DNA from: JANWVO01 sp037446555
GTDB lineage: Bacteria; Acidobacteriota; Terriglobia; Bryobacterales; Bryobacteraceae
Assembly (NCBI GenBank): GCA_037446555.1
Contig: JBBIIK010000011.1
Span: 1-64,000 of the forward strand
DNA length: 64,000 bases
Reading direction: 5' to 3'
The notes beneath the pieces are model-generated. The model was not told the DNA's origin. It saw nothing but the letters and a program-made list of their open reading frames with translations, and searched no databases. The stretch's first letter is position 1, and each line of letters starts with the position of its first letter. Of this stretch, positions 1 to 8,902 are shown piece by piece. Position numbers and translations under genes: made by a program.

Positions 1-29
1 TCTTGTTGTTGGCGGTCTTCTCCCCTCAT
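1..29 (-). CDS. Transposase, N-terminal fragment (runs off the window)
   Basis: Only nine codons are visible (MRGEDRQQQ), reading off the left edge. The opening MRGED is typical of IS5/IS1182-family transposases, which begin this way and continue into a segment before the catalytic DDE domain. The start codon overlaps the stop codon of the interrupted glycosyltransferase frame (26-28). The call rests on a very short segment plus the abrupt end of the neighbouring gene. Confidence 0.5.
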
Positions 30-100
30 GGCGTCTCAGCAGGAATAGACGCAAAAAACAATTCCGAGGCTACTTGTTCTGGCACTTTTTCAGCGACCTG
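1..100 (-). mobile_element. End of an insertion sequence inside a GT2 gene
   Basis: Reading the minus strand, glycosyltransferase similarity stops at the FLAY codons (about 101) and the sequence becomes A/T-richer, beginning CAGGTCGCTGAAAAAG. About 70 bases further on, a start codon at 29-27 opens MRGEDRQQQ, which looks like the N-terminus of IS5/IS1182-type DDE transposases. I infer that an IS end lies at about 97-101 and that the rest of the element is outside the window. The terminal repeat and target duplication cannot be verified because only one end is visible. Confidence 0.6.
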
Positions 101-724
101 GTAGGCCAGGAATTTGTCGATGTCGTAGGCGCGGAAGGTGAGGTCGCCCTCGCACACGAGCGTCAGCTCCGTGTCCGTCTGGGCCGCACCCTCCTGCAGG
201 CAGCGGTAGACGCACCAACCGTAGCCCTGCCTCTGTTCCTGAACGACGCGCGCGCCGGCAGCCGCGGCCGCGCGGGCCGTGCCGTCCCGGCTGTTGTTGT
301 CCACCACAATCACGCGCTCCACGAGCGGGTGCGAGAGGAAATCCTGGACGGCGCCGGCGATGCTCTGCTCGTCGTTATACGCGGTCAATGCCACCGTCAG
401 GCGCGGATTGGCGGGCGGCGCCCATGCCACCGTCCTGCCGCGTCTCTTGACGGGCAGCAAAACGAAGAGATCAATGCCGCAGAGCACAGCGCCCGCCCAC
501 ACAACGAGCCCGCTCCAGAGGTAGGCGGCGCTGATCCACCCGGGCGCCGCCGCTCCGAACAGACGCGCGGCCAGATCCGCCGCCGAGGCCCCGCAGAAAA
601 AGAGGAATCCTGCCAGCGCAAGCAGAAGCCCGTAGAGCAGCAGCGGCACGGAAGGCGGACTCCCGGAGGGCGGGAAATGGCAGTTCTCTTTCATTCGCAT
701 GCCAACCCGGCGCGAGCCAGGCAT
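26..724 (-). pseudogene. GT2 family glycosyltransferase, truncated by an IS
   Basis: The product begins with two hydrophobic segments (about residues 25-50 and 65-95), followed by a GT-A nucleotide-sugar domain from about residue 108: LTVALTAYNDE, then VIVVDNNSRDGTA, then GDLTFRAYDIDKFLAY. In relatives this last motif is followed by the rest of the catalytic domain and C-terminal membrane helices. Here about 24 unrelated residues follow and the frame stops at 26, so roughly half of the gene is missing. Such proteins transfer sugars to polyprenyl phosphate or glycans at the inner membrane. The start is uncertain: ATG at 724, 700 and 694 are all in frame. Probably non-functional. Confidence 0.75.
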
Positions 725-867
725 TCAGCGCCGGCGGCTCCACCCAGCGTGAGCGGTTCCCGGGCAGGAGGCTGCCGCCCTGCACACGCTTTGGCTTCGA
801 GATCCGTGCGCAAAGTCCAGTATCTTAGCATTTCGCGGATCCGCCTTCGAGCAAAACCGCCGCCGCC
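725..867. other. Intergenic, no gene seen
   Basis: This is 143 bases between the start of the disrupted glycosyltransferase and the stop of the M14 peptidase, both on the minus strand. It must carry any promoter for the glycosyltransferase. I see no convincing -35/-10 pair, RNA gene or terminator in it. Confidence 0.4.
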
Positions 868-2688
868 TCACCGGATGCCCTGCGGCGGCGACTCGCAGCG
901 CAGCACAGGATAGAGGTTCTTGTCCGGTTCGGAATAAGGCGAGCGCTCGTAGAGCCATAGGAGGCGCGCCCGCGCGTCACTCGCGAACCGCGAATCTTCC
1001 TTCAGCTTCCGCTCGAACTCCTGCCGCAGCGCCGCGTCGCTATCCAGCATGCGCCTCGCGAAGGGCTCGAAGACGAATTCGCTGAAGTATTCCTTCTGCT
1101 CGAACACCGGCAGGAAGAAGCCCCAGCGCACCGCCGAATCCGGCGCCTCCGGCTCGAGCAGGTGCATCGCCACCTTCCCGGCGCGCTGCGCCACCGGTAC
1201 GTAGACGCTGCCTGCGGCGACCTTCTTGCGCACGCGCGCAGGCTCCGTCGAGAACGCTGTCACGCGGAAGCGCCCCTCGAAAGGCGACGGGGCGAACCGT
1301 ACGCCGGAGAATTTCATTGTCTCGAATTCGCCCTCCAGGGGCTGTTGAATGCGGATCATCTCCACGCCGTGCGCCGCCAACAGCTCAATGATTTCGCTCC
1401 ACTCGCGCGGCACGATGTAGCCGTGCGGGGCGCGCGGCGCCACTTTCGGCGCAAGCGCTCGCACAAGCCGGACTGGCTCGTCGATCCGTTCGCCCGTGTA
1501 ACGCAGCGCCGTGCCGCCGCTCACCGGGCTCGGCACGCGCTCCGCCTTCACCTGCCGCAACACGTAGGGCTCGCCTTCGCCCGAAGGAATGCCCTCCAGA
1601 AACACGGCTTCGCCCGGCGCCACCGCGGACTGCAGCCGGTCGGCTTCCTGCGACGCGCGCCGCAACGCTGCCGCGCTCTCCGCGGCGGTCCCGAGCGCCG
1701 CGTGCATCACGTCGTAGTGCGACCAGACGCGGGTGCGGAACGATTTCAGGCTGTGCGTTTCCACAAGCAGCGCGGCGCGGTTTTGCGCCGCGGCGTATCC
1801 GGTGGAGTAGCGCGGCGTGGCCGTCATCACGGCGGGCGCGCCGCTGCCTGCGGCGCGGCCCTCAATGTAGAAGCCGGGGACGTGGCCCTGCGCCTCGAGC
1901 CTCCGGAACAATCCGGGCAGAAATTGTTCTTTCACCCAGCGGCCCACGGGCGCAGCGATGTCCTGTTCGGTGTGCGACGCCACGGTGAGGTCGAACTGCG
2001 AGTCCCCGCCGTCGGTGACGTGGTTGTCCACCAGCAGGTCGGGCAGCCAGGAGGTGTACATGCGCAGCCAGGCGCGCATTTCAGGCGTGTCCGCCTTGAG
2101 GTAGTCGCGGTTCAGGTTCAGCCTCCGCGCCGTGACGCGGAAGCCCATCTGCCGCGGACCGTTTTCGTTGATCCGGTTCCACGGCGAGGCGCGCTCGTGC
2201 CCGTCGGGGTTGAAGACGGGGATCGAGAGCACGATGACGGAATCCAGCAGCCGTTCGAGACGCCGCGTGACCAGCAGATCCCGCAGCAGCAGCATCGCCG
2301 CGTCCTTGCCGCCGTTCTCGCCGGCGTGGATCCCGTTCTGCAGGAGCACCACCGGCTTGCCCGTGCGGCGCGCCGCCGCGGGGGTGAACGCACGGTCGCG
2401 GCTGGCGATCAGGACGCACAGCGGGCGCCCCTCGCTGGTTCGCCCGATCTCCACAAGCCGCGCGAAACGGCTCGCCGCCGCGAGCCTGCGGTGGAACTCT
2501 ACCGCCTCTTCATAGGTGCCCGTTTCGGAGAAGTCCGTCTTTTCCGCCACGGTGAGCCAGCCGGCGGGCGCAGCCGCGGTGCTTTCGCGCACGCTGCGCG
2601 CCTCGCGCATCGCCTCCGTCTCCGCCAGAGAGCGCGGCGGCATGGGTTGCAGAGCTGCCTGAAAGAGAAGAGCCCAAAGCCAGACCAT
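868..2688 (-). CDS. Secreted M14 family zinc carboxypeptidase
   Basis: A 606-residue metallopeptidase with a hydrophobic N-terminus consistent with export. The M14 zinc site is visible: HAGENGGKD supplies the His and Glu ligands, DNHVTDGGD the third ligand, and LLVETHSLK the likely catalytic Glu. NRDYLKADTPEMR matches the substrate-binding Asn-Arg region. The C-terminal half resembles the extra beta-rich region of long M14 proteins of soil bacteria. It probably trims peptides in the periplasm or outside the cell; the specificity cannot be read. A GTGAGAG stretch just upstream of the ATG supports the start. A second, longer M14 gene lies near 55 kb. Confidence 0.85.
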   Translation of the reverse strand: MVWLWALLFQAALQPMPPRSLAETEAMREARSVRESTAAAPAGWLTVAEKTDFSETGTYEEAVEFHRRLAAASRFARLVEIGRTSEGRPLCVLIASRDRAFTPAAARRTGKPVVLLQNGIHAGENGGKDAAMLLLRDLLVTRRLERLLDSVIVLSIPVFNPDGHERASPWNRINENGPRQMGFRVTARRLNLNRDYLKADTPEMRAWLRMYTSWLPDLLVDNHVTDGGDSQFDLTVASHTEQDIAAPVGRWVKEQFLPGLFRRLEAQGHVPGFYIEGRAAGSGAPAVMTATPRYSTGYAAAQNRAALLVETHSLKSFRTRVWSHYDVMHAALGTAAESAAALRRASQEADRLQSAVAPGEAVFLEGIPSGEGEPYVLRQVKAERVPSPVSGGTALRYTGERIDEPVRLVRALAPKVAPRAPHGYIVPREWSEIIELLAAHGVEMIRIQQPLEGEFETMKFSGVRFAPSPFEGRFRVTAFSTEPARVRKKVAAGSVYVPVAQRAGKVAMHLLEPEAPDSAVRWGFFLPVFEQKEYFSEFVFEPFARRMLDSDAALRQEFERKLKEDSRFASDARARLLWLYERSPYSEPDKNLYPVLRCESPPQGIR

Positions 2689-2718
2689 CTCTCACAGGCT
2701 AGCAATGCGCGCGGCGGC

Positions 2719-4182
2719 TCAGACCTGCGGCAGCTCCCAGCCCGCGCAGTACTGCCGCGACAGATACTCGTTCGCCTTGTCGTCGTTGGTGAAGCGCCCC
2801 GCCGCGGCGTCGTACTTCAGACGCCTGCCCGCGCGCAGCGACGCGCCCCAGAGGCACACCGTTTCGGAGATGCCCCATGCCTCGGTGAACGCGCCCGGCG
2901 ACGGCTGCCCGCCGCGGCAGGCGGTGACGAACAGGTCCGCGACGTCCGGACGCTGCGGCTGTTGCGGCGCCTCCTGCGGCTTCCGCCCGGCTGCGTACAG
3001 CACCGGCTTCTCCACGCGGAAGCCTGACACGATGACGCCCTTGTCCCCGCGGAACAGCATCCCTTCCGGCGGCAGCTCTTCGAGCCCCGTCTCGTCGGGC
3101 GGAAACGGCTTCATGCCTCCGTCGTACCAGTAGAGGTCCACCGCGGGGCGCTCCGCTGACTTCGGGAAGCGGATCCGGGTCATCGACGCGCCGGGGAACG
3201 AGAAGTCGTTGGCGATCCGCGTGGCGCTGTTTCCATCGAAGCGGCAGTGATGCGACCGCAGCGGCTCGATCAGGTCCGGCGCGCCCAGCTTCAGGGTCCG
3301 GAACACGGACCACAACGAGTAAATGCCCATGTCGGCCAGCGTTCCGCCGCCGAAGTCGTACCACCCGCGGAACACCATGTGGGTGTAGTTCGGACTGTAG
3401 GGGCGCTCCTTCTCGGGACCCAGCCACAGGTTCCAGTCGAAGCCGCGCGGCACGGGCGACTCCGGCGGCAGCTCCAAATACTGCGGCCAGACGGGGCGGT
3501 TCGTCCAGTTGTGGATCTCGCGCAGCGTGCCGATGGCGCCCGAGTCGATCCACTGTTTCACCTGCCCGATGCCGTTGCCGGTATTCCACGCCAGGAAGTG
3601 CGTCGCCACGCCCGTCTTCTTCGCCGCCTCGATCACCGCCTTCGCCTCGTGCAGCCGGTTGGCGATGGGCTTGTGTATCATCACATGGAGCTTCCGCGCC
3701 ATTGCCCGCATCGACATCCAGCCGTGATGGTGGTCCGGCGTCATGATCCACACCGCCTGCAGGTCCTTCTCCTTGTCCAGCAGTTCCCGGAAGTCGGTGT
3801 AGGCGCGCACCGAGCCCGGCGCCTTGTAATACGTCTCGATCACGTTGCGCGCCACGTCAAGCCCCGCGGGGATCACCGAATCGAAGCCCGCGCCCCAATC
3901 CGGCTGCTGCAGCATTTTGCGGATTCCCATGAGCAGCCCGTTGGCGGACCAGTCGCGGTAACCCGCCGCAGGACGGCATGGATCGCACACCGCCGTAAAC
4001 CGCAGCGCCGGGTGGCGGATGAATTGCGGCAGCTCGCGGATCGCCTCCGTGCCGCAGCCGACCAGCGCGATGTGGATCCTCTCGCCCGGCGCGGGCTGCG
4101 CCGCCTGCCCGCCCAGCACATGGCGCGGGACCAGCGTGAACGCCGGGGCTGCCTGAACAAATCTTCGCCGGTTTGTTTTCAA
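2719..4182 (-). CDS. Gfo/Idh/MocA family oxidoreductase, Tat-exported
   Basis: A 487-residue NAD(P)-dependent oxidoreductase. It opens with NRRRFVQAAPAF, a twin-arginine-like export signal. A Rossmann fold follows with IALVGCG near residue 40, then WIMTPDHHH and HVMIHKPIAN, which supplies the conserved lysine of the family (usually EKP, here HKP). The C-terminal domain has the WLGP and RGWYDFGGGTLADMG segments typical of the secreted members of this family. These enzymes oxidise or epimerise sugars or cyclitols; the substrate is unknown. Its neighbours are a GH106-like hydrolase and an M14 peptidase, suggesting glycan breakdown. The stop lies 30 bases from the start of the peptidase gene, so the two are probably co-transcribed. 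Confidence 0.85.
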   Translation of the reverse strand: MKTNRRRFVQAAPAFTLVPRHVLGGQAAQPAPGERIHIALVGCGTEAIRELPQFIRHPALRFTAVCDPCRPAAGYRDWSANGLLMGIRKMLQQPDWGAGFDSVIPAGLDVARNVIETYYKAPGSVRAYTDFRELLDKEKDLQAVWIMTPDHHHGWMSMRAMARKLHVMIHKPIANRLHEAKAVIEAAKKTGVATHFLAWNTGNGIGQVKQWIDSGAIGTLREIHNWTNRPVWPQYLELPPESPVPRGFDWNLWLGPEKERPYSPNYTHMVFRGWYDFGGGTLADMGIYSLWSVFRTLKLGAPDLIEPLRSHHCRFDGNSATRIANDFSFPGASMTRIRFPKSAERPAVDLYWYDGGMKPFPPDETGLEELPPEGMLFRGDKGVIVSGFRVEKPVLYAAGRKPQEAPQQPQRPDVADLFVTACRGGQPSPGAFTEAWGISETVCLWGASLRAGRRLKYDAAAGRFTNDDKANEYLSRQYCAGWELPQV

Positions 4183-4301
4183 TTCCGTCTCTCCTTGCCT
4201 GTCCTTTCCTGAGCCACTCTATGGCAGGCTGGCGCCCCGGTCAAGTCCGCGCTGGCGCGCGCTTCCTGCGCCCGCTCCGCTGCGATAGCATCGGGGCGAA
4301 T

Positions 4302-4314
4302 GGAGGACATCTTG
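4302..4314 (+). promoter_or_regulatory. Ribosome-binding site favouring a TTG start
   Basis: GGAGG at 4302-4306 sits five bases before an in-frame TTG at 4312. The upstream in-frame ATG at 4300 overlaps this site and has no comparable site of its own. Starting at TTG also gives a cleaner signal peptide. Confidence 0.55.
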
Positions 4315-7300
4315 ATCCGTTTCATCCTTCTCCTCGCCGCCGCGCCCGCCCTTTGGGCGCAGTCCGGCGCTCCGCCCGAGCCCCGGGCGCTGCAGCCCGC
4401 GCCTGCGCTCACAGCCGCCGAACTCCGCAAGGCCTTCGCCGACCCGCCGCCCGAGTACCGGTCCATGGCGCTGTGGGTATGGAACGACGAGATGGACACG
4501 GCGCGGATCAAGGAGATGCTCGGCCAGTACCGCCGGCAGGGGATGGGCGGCGCGTTCGTCCATCCGCGCCCCGGACTGATGACCGAATACCTCAGCCCGG
4601 AGTGGTTCAAGCTCTGGCGCGAGGCGCTCGAAGAGGGCAAACGCCTCGGCCTGCTCGTGAACATCTATGATGAGAACTCCTATCCGTCGGGCTTCGCGGG
4701 CGGCCATGTGCCCGCGCTCGCTCCCGAGACAGCCAGCCAGTTTGTGGCCGCGGAAACCGGGCTGCCCGCATCAGCGGTCTCCGCTCACCCGCAGCACCTT
4801 GCTTTCTTCGCCGGCGCGCCCGGCGATCCATCCACGCTGCGGCGCGTGCGCTCTCCGAGCGATGTGAAGGAGGGTGAGCAGGTGACCGCCTTCCGCTTGC
4901 GGCGCGCCTCGGGCAACATGTGGACCGCGGGATTCCCTTATGTCGACCTGACCAACCCGCGCACGGCCCAAGTGTTCCTGGAAACCACCTACGAGGCGTA
5001 CCGGCGCGAGTTCGGGGCGGAGTTCGGCAAGACGGTTCGCTGGGCGTTCACCGACGAGCCGCTGCTGGCCACCGGCGGCGCCTACGACAGCGCGCGGCTG
5101 GCGCTCCCGCTCTCTTACTCCACTCTGGCCGAGTTCCGGAAGCGGAACGGCTACGACCTGGCCGATCATCTGCCGTCGCTGTACTGGGACACGGGTGAGT
5201 GGCGCAAGGTGCGGTTCGACTACTGGCAGACGCTGCACGATCTCTGGATCGAAAACTTCATGCGCCCCGTCTTCGAGTGGTGCGACCGCAACGGATTGCA
5301 GTTCACGGGCCACTTTATGGAGCACGAATGGCCGTATCCGTGGATCACGCCGGCGGACGCCTCGCTGCATGTGTTCCAGCACGTCCCCGGCATCGACATG
5401 TTGGGCGGGCAGCAGCTGCAGCCGCGCTACCTGTTCACGATCCGCCAGTCGGCGAGCGTCAGCCACCAGCTCGGGCGCCGGCTGTTCGTCGAGGCCTACG
5501 GCGTGGCGGGCTGGGACGCCACGATGGAGCATCTGAAGAGGTTCGGCGACTGGCTGCTGGTGCATGGGGTGAATTTCGTCGACCAGCACCTTTCGTTCAC
5601 CACCGTGCGCGGGGCGCGCAAGCGCGACCATCCGCAGAGCTTCTCCGACGCGGCTTCCTGGTGGTCCGCGTATCGCCCGCACGCCGACCACCTGGCCCGC
5701 GTCTCGCTCCTTTCGAGCCTCTCCGAGGCCCGCCACCGCGTGTTGGTGATTCATCCGACCACTACGGGATTTCTCCTCGCACGGCGCGGCGCGGCAGCAC
5801 CGGAGCTCGAGAAGATGCGCGAGAGCAACGCCCGGCTGGCGCAGTTCCTCGCCGACCATCAGGTGGACTACGACTTGGGCGACGAGTACGTGCTGGAGTG
5901 GTTCGGCAAGGTCGAGGACAAGAAGTTCCGCGTGGGCAAAGCGGCCTACGATCTGGTGGTCCTTTCGCATGACGTGGCCAACCTGCGCCGCCAGACCGTG
6001 CCGCTGCTGGAGGAGTGGCTGAAAGGCGGCGGCACGGTGTTGTCGCTCGTGGAGGCGCCCGCATATGTGGATGGCCGCGAGAACGACGCCTTGCAAAAGC
6101 TCCGCGAACAGGCGGGCAAGCAGTGGGTGCGCGTCTTCGACGAGGACGGGCTGCTTGCCGCCATCCGCGAACGTCTCCCGGCGCGTATCCAGATCAACGC
6201 GCCAGTCGGCTTCCTGGAGCGGTTCCTGCCCTCGGGCGACCGCGTGCTGTTCTTCGTCAATTCCACTGACGCCGCCATTTCGACCAAGGCGTCCATCGAA
6301 GCGGCGGCACTGGAAGAGTTGGACACGCTCACCGGGCAGATACGCGGCTATCCGTTCACCAAAGGCGCCCGCGGCATCGAGTTCGCAGTGCAGCTGCCTC
6401 AGGCGGGCTCGCTGCTGTTGGTGGCGCGGAAAGATGCAGCGGGCGCGACGGCGCCCGCCAAGCCCGCCTGGAGAAGCCTCTCCGCCGCTCCGTGGACCGT
6501 GAAGGCGAATGAGCCGAACGTGCTTGTCCTGGACTACTGCGACCTGGAAGTGGCGGGCGAGACTCTGCAGGAAGTCAACACGTGGCAGGCCAACTGGATC
6601 GTCTGGCAGCGCCACGGCTTCGAGCGGCCTGCCTGGGACAACGCCGTGCAGTTCCGCCGCAACGTGCTGGACCGCAAGTTTGGCGAGGGCACGGGGTTCC
6701 GGGCCACCTTCCGGTTCACCGTGCAGAGCGCGCCCCCAAAGGATCTGTGGCTGGCAGTGGAGTCGCCCGGGCTTTACCGTGTTTCACTGAACGGGCAGCC
6801 CATCGATTTTTCGAAGGCCACGCGCTGGCTGGATCCGCACTTGTTGAGCGCGCCGGTGGCCGCCACGGCAAAAACGGGAGTCAATGAAATTGTTCTGGAG
6901 GCCGCGCCCTTCGATCCGCGCATGGAGCTGGAGAACGTCTATCTGCTGGGCACGTTCGCCGTCACCGCCGCCGAGAAGGGTTTCCGGATCACGGCTGCGG
7001 CGAAGCCGCTGGCCCTCGGGTGGTGGTCGAAACAGGGCATGCCGTTCTATGGCGCCACGGTCAGCTATGCGGCGCGCGTGCGCATCCCGTCCGGACAGCG
7101 GCGGCTGCGCGTGTCGCTGAAGGAGTGGTCCGGGGCTCTTGCGGAGGTGCTGGTCAACGGGCAGGCGCTGGGCTGGATCGGCTGGCCGCCGTATCAGGCC
7201 GAGGTTCCCGTGGCGCCTGGCAATGCGAGCATCGAAGTGCGCATCCACGGGACGCCGCGAAATGTGTTCGGGCCCTTCCACCATCCGCAGAAGCTGCGCT

Positions 7301-7416
7301 TCCGCGCCTGGCCGAACGCCTGGGCGGAGTTCCCTGCTCACCAGCCGGCGGGGGCGGCCTACGATGTCCTGGACTACGGGCTGGCGGCCGCGCCCTTGCT
7401 GGCCACGAGCCCGTGA
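4312..7416 (+). CDS. GH106-like secreted glycoside hydrolase (alpha-L-rhamnosidase type)
   Basis: A protein of about 1034 residues. The TTG start gives MIRFILLLAAAPALWAQ, a good Sec signal peptide; ATG at 4300 would add four residues. The segments ALWVWNDEMD, GGAFVHPRPGLMTEYLS and NIYDENSYPSGFAGG are characteristic of the GH106/GH2-like superfamily of giant alpha-L-rhamnosidases. The second half carries jelly-roll domains ending near WIGWPPYQAEV. It probably removes rhamnose or a similar sugar from plant or bacterial polysaccharide outside the cytoplasm. It is transcribed divergently from the Gfo/Idh gene and followed at close range by the UroD-like gene, consistent with a catabolic cluster. 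Confidence 0.75.
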   Translation: MIRFILLLAAAPALWAQSGAPPEPRALQPAPALTAAELRKAFADPPPEYRSMALWVWNDEMDTARIKEMLGQYRRQGMGGAFVHPRPGLMTEYLSPEWFKLWREALEEGKRLGLLVNIYDENSYPSGFAGGHVPALAPETASQFVAAETGLPASAVSAHPQHLAFFAGAPGDPSTLRRVRSPSDVKEGEQVTAFRLRRASGNMWTAGFPYVDLTNPRTAQVFLETTYEAYRREFGAEFGKTVRWAFTDEPLLATGGAYDSARLALPLSYSTLAEFRKRNGYDLADHLPSLYWDTGEWRKVRFDYWQTLHDLWIENFMRPVFEWCDRNGLQFTGHFMEHEWPYPWITPADASLHVFQHVPGIDMLGGQQLQPRYLFTIRQSASVSHQLGRRLFVEAYGVAGWDATMEHLKRFGDWLLVHGVNFVDQHLSFTTVRGARKRDHPQSFSDAASWWSAYRPHADHLARVSLLSSLSEARHRVLVIHPTTTGFLLARRGAAAPELEKMRESNARLAQFLADHQVDYDLGDEYVLEWFGKVEDKKFRVGKAAYDLVVLSHDVANLRRQTVPLLEEWLKGGGTVLSLVEAPAYVDGRENDALQKLREQAGKQWVRVFDEDGLLAAIRERLPARIQINAPVGFLERFLPSGDRVLFFVNSTDAAISTKASIEAAALEELDTLTGQIRGYPFTKGARGIEFAVQLPQAGSLLLVARKDAAGATAPAKPAWRSLSAAPWTVKANEPNVLVLDYCDLEVAGETLQEVNTWQANWIVWQRHGFERPAWDNAVQFRRNVLDRKFGEGTGFRATFRFTVQSAPPKDLWLAVESPGLYRVSLNGQPIDFSKATRWLDPHLLSAPVAATAKTGVNEIVLEAAPFDPRMELENVYLLGTFAVTAAEKGFRITAAAKPLALGWWSKQGMPFYGATVSYAARVRIPSGQRRLRVSLKEWSGALAEVLVNGQALGWIGWPPYQAEVPVAPGNASIEVRIHGTPRNVFGPFHHPQKLRFRAWPNAWAEFPAHQPAGAAYDVLDYGLAAAPLLATSP

Positions 7417-7464
7417 AGTGAATCCGGCCCGCTTGTCTGATATTCTCGATCCGGAACTCGCGCC

Positions 7465-8859
7465 ATGCCCGCCGACATGCAGGAACTCTACGCCCAGCGG
7501 CTGAACCGCTACGTCACCGCCATGCGCAACGGCAAGCCGGACCGCGTTCCGTTGCGCCCCTTTGCCGCCGAATTCACCGCCCGCCACTGCGGCATGACGG
7601 CGCAGCAGGTGACGCACGACTACCGGCAGGCCTTCGAGGCGGTGCTGCGCTGCTGCCGCGATTACGACTGGGACGCCGTGGTCCCGAACATGGTCTACGT
7701 CTGGACCGGCCTCACGCAGGCGGCAGGCTTGCGCTATTACGCCGTTCCGGGCATCGACGTCGACGAGCACACGGGCTTCCAGTACCGCGAGTCGCCGCAG
7801 GAAAACGCCTGGATGTTGCGCGAGGAATATGACGAGCTGTTCGAGGATCCCGTCGCCTTCCTGTGGACGAAATGGCTGCCGCGCATTTCGTCCGAGTATG
7901 CGGCATCGCCGATGCGCCGCGATCTCGCGCTGGTGAAGAGCACCTGGGCGATGGCGGACTACTTCACCGCCTTCGGCCCGCAGATCGAGCGCATGAAGCA
8001 GGAGACCGGAACGGTGTCCGCCATCAGCGGCATGCTCAAGGCGCCGCTGGACGTGCTGGCCGACAAGTTCCGCGGCTATCTGGGGCTCGCCTTCGACCTG
8101 AAGGAAATCCCGGAAAAGGTCGAAGCCGCGTGCCGCGCCCTGATGCCGCACCTCGCGCAGATCGCGCTTTCGGGGCTCGATCCCAACCATCAGCTTCCGA
8201 TCCCCGTGTGGATGCACCGAAGCTGCGTGCCCTTTATCTCGCACGAACACTTCGAGCGCATCTTCTGGCCGACATTCCGGCCGATGGTGGAAGCCGTGTG
8301 GGCGCGCGGCAACCAGGTGCTGTTCTACGCCGAAGGCAAGTGGGACGCGCACCTGGACACCTTCGCCACGCTGCCCGCCGGCAGCATCATTTACCACATC
8401 GACCGCGGCGACCCGAAGCTGTGCGCGCAAAAGCTGGGGCGCAAGTTCTGCCTGAGCGGCGGAGTGCCCAACGCGCTGCTCGCCTTCGGCACGCCCGAAG
8501 AGGTGCGGGCGAAGTGCAAGGAGCTGATCGACACGTGCGGGCAGGACGGAGGCTACATCATGGACGCCTCGGCCATCCTGCAGAGCGACGCGCGCGTGGA
8601 AAACGTCCGCGCCATGACCGAATTCACGCGCGAGTACGGCGTCTACTCCGCCGCGCCCAGCTCTGCGCCGCCTCCTCCACCGCCCGAGGAACGTTGCGCG
8701 ATGCCCGATTTCGGCCCGCCGCGCGGCTGCTTCCGCTGGGAGGAGAAGCTCCGCGAGATCCCCGCCATTCAGGGCGACGCCGAGTTGTGCCGCCGCGTCT
8801 GGAACGACCTTGATGCGTTCGCCTACACCTGGATCTGGCACCTCGTGCTGAGCTTCTGA
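7465..8859 (+). CDS. UroD-like (uroporphyrinogen decarboxylase fold) protein
   Basis: A 464-residue cytoplasmic protein without a signal peptide. It has the overall shape of the uroporphyrinogen decarboxylase superfamily: KPDRVPLRPFAAEF near the N-terminus and a late segment with GDPKLCAQKLG and FCLSGGVPN. True HemE is about 350 residues and lies with heme genes. This longer protein sits among sugar-degradation genes and more likely belongs to the UroD-like branch that includes corrinoid-dependent methyltransferases (MtaA/CmuA type). The substrate is unknown. A proline-rich stretch lies near residue 400. Heme synthesis is unlikely given its neighbours. Confidence 0.7.
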   Translation: MPADMQELYAQRLNRYVTAMRNGKPDRVPLRPFAAEFTARHCGMTAQQVTHDYRQAFEAVLRCCRDYDWDAVVPNMVYVWTGLTQAAGLRYYAVPGIDVDEHTGFQYRESPQENAWMLREEYDELFEDPVAFLWTKWLPRISSEYAASPMRRDLALVKSTWAMADYFTAFGPQIERMKQETGTVSAISGMLKAPLDVLADKFRGYLGLAFDLKEIPEKVEAACRALMPHLAQIALSGLDPNHQLPIPVWMHRSCVPFISHEHFERIFWPTFRPMVEAVWARGNQVLFYAEGKWDAHLDTFATLPAGSIIYHIDRGDPKLCAQKLGRKFCLSGGVPNALLAFGTPEEVRAKCKELIDTCGQDGGYIMDASAILQSDARVENVRAMTEFTREYGVYSAAPSSAPPPPPPEERCAMPDFGPPRGCFRWEEKLREIPAIQGDAELCRRVWNDLDAFAYTWIWHLVLSF

Positions 8860-8902
8860 AGCGCGCTGCAAAGTGTATATTGGACAAGATCCGAGGTGCG
8901 AC

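Noticed and set aside
1162..3027. Long plus-strand frame over the M14 peptidase
   Set aside because: Arginine/histidine-rich, no family, and lies opposite a clear gene: a GC-rich shadow.
7465..8859. Authentic HemE
   Set aside because: Longer than HemE and surrounded by sugar-breakdown genes; the fold is shared but heme synthesis is unlikely.
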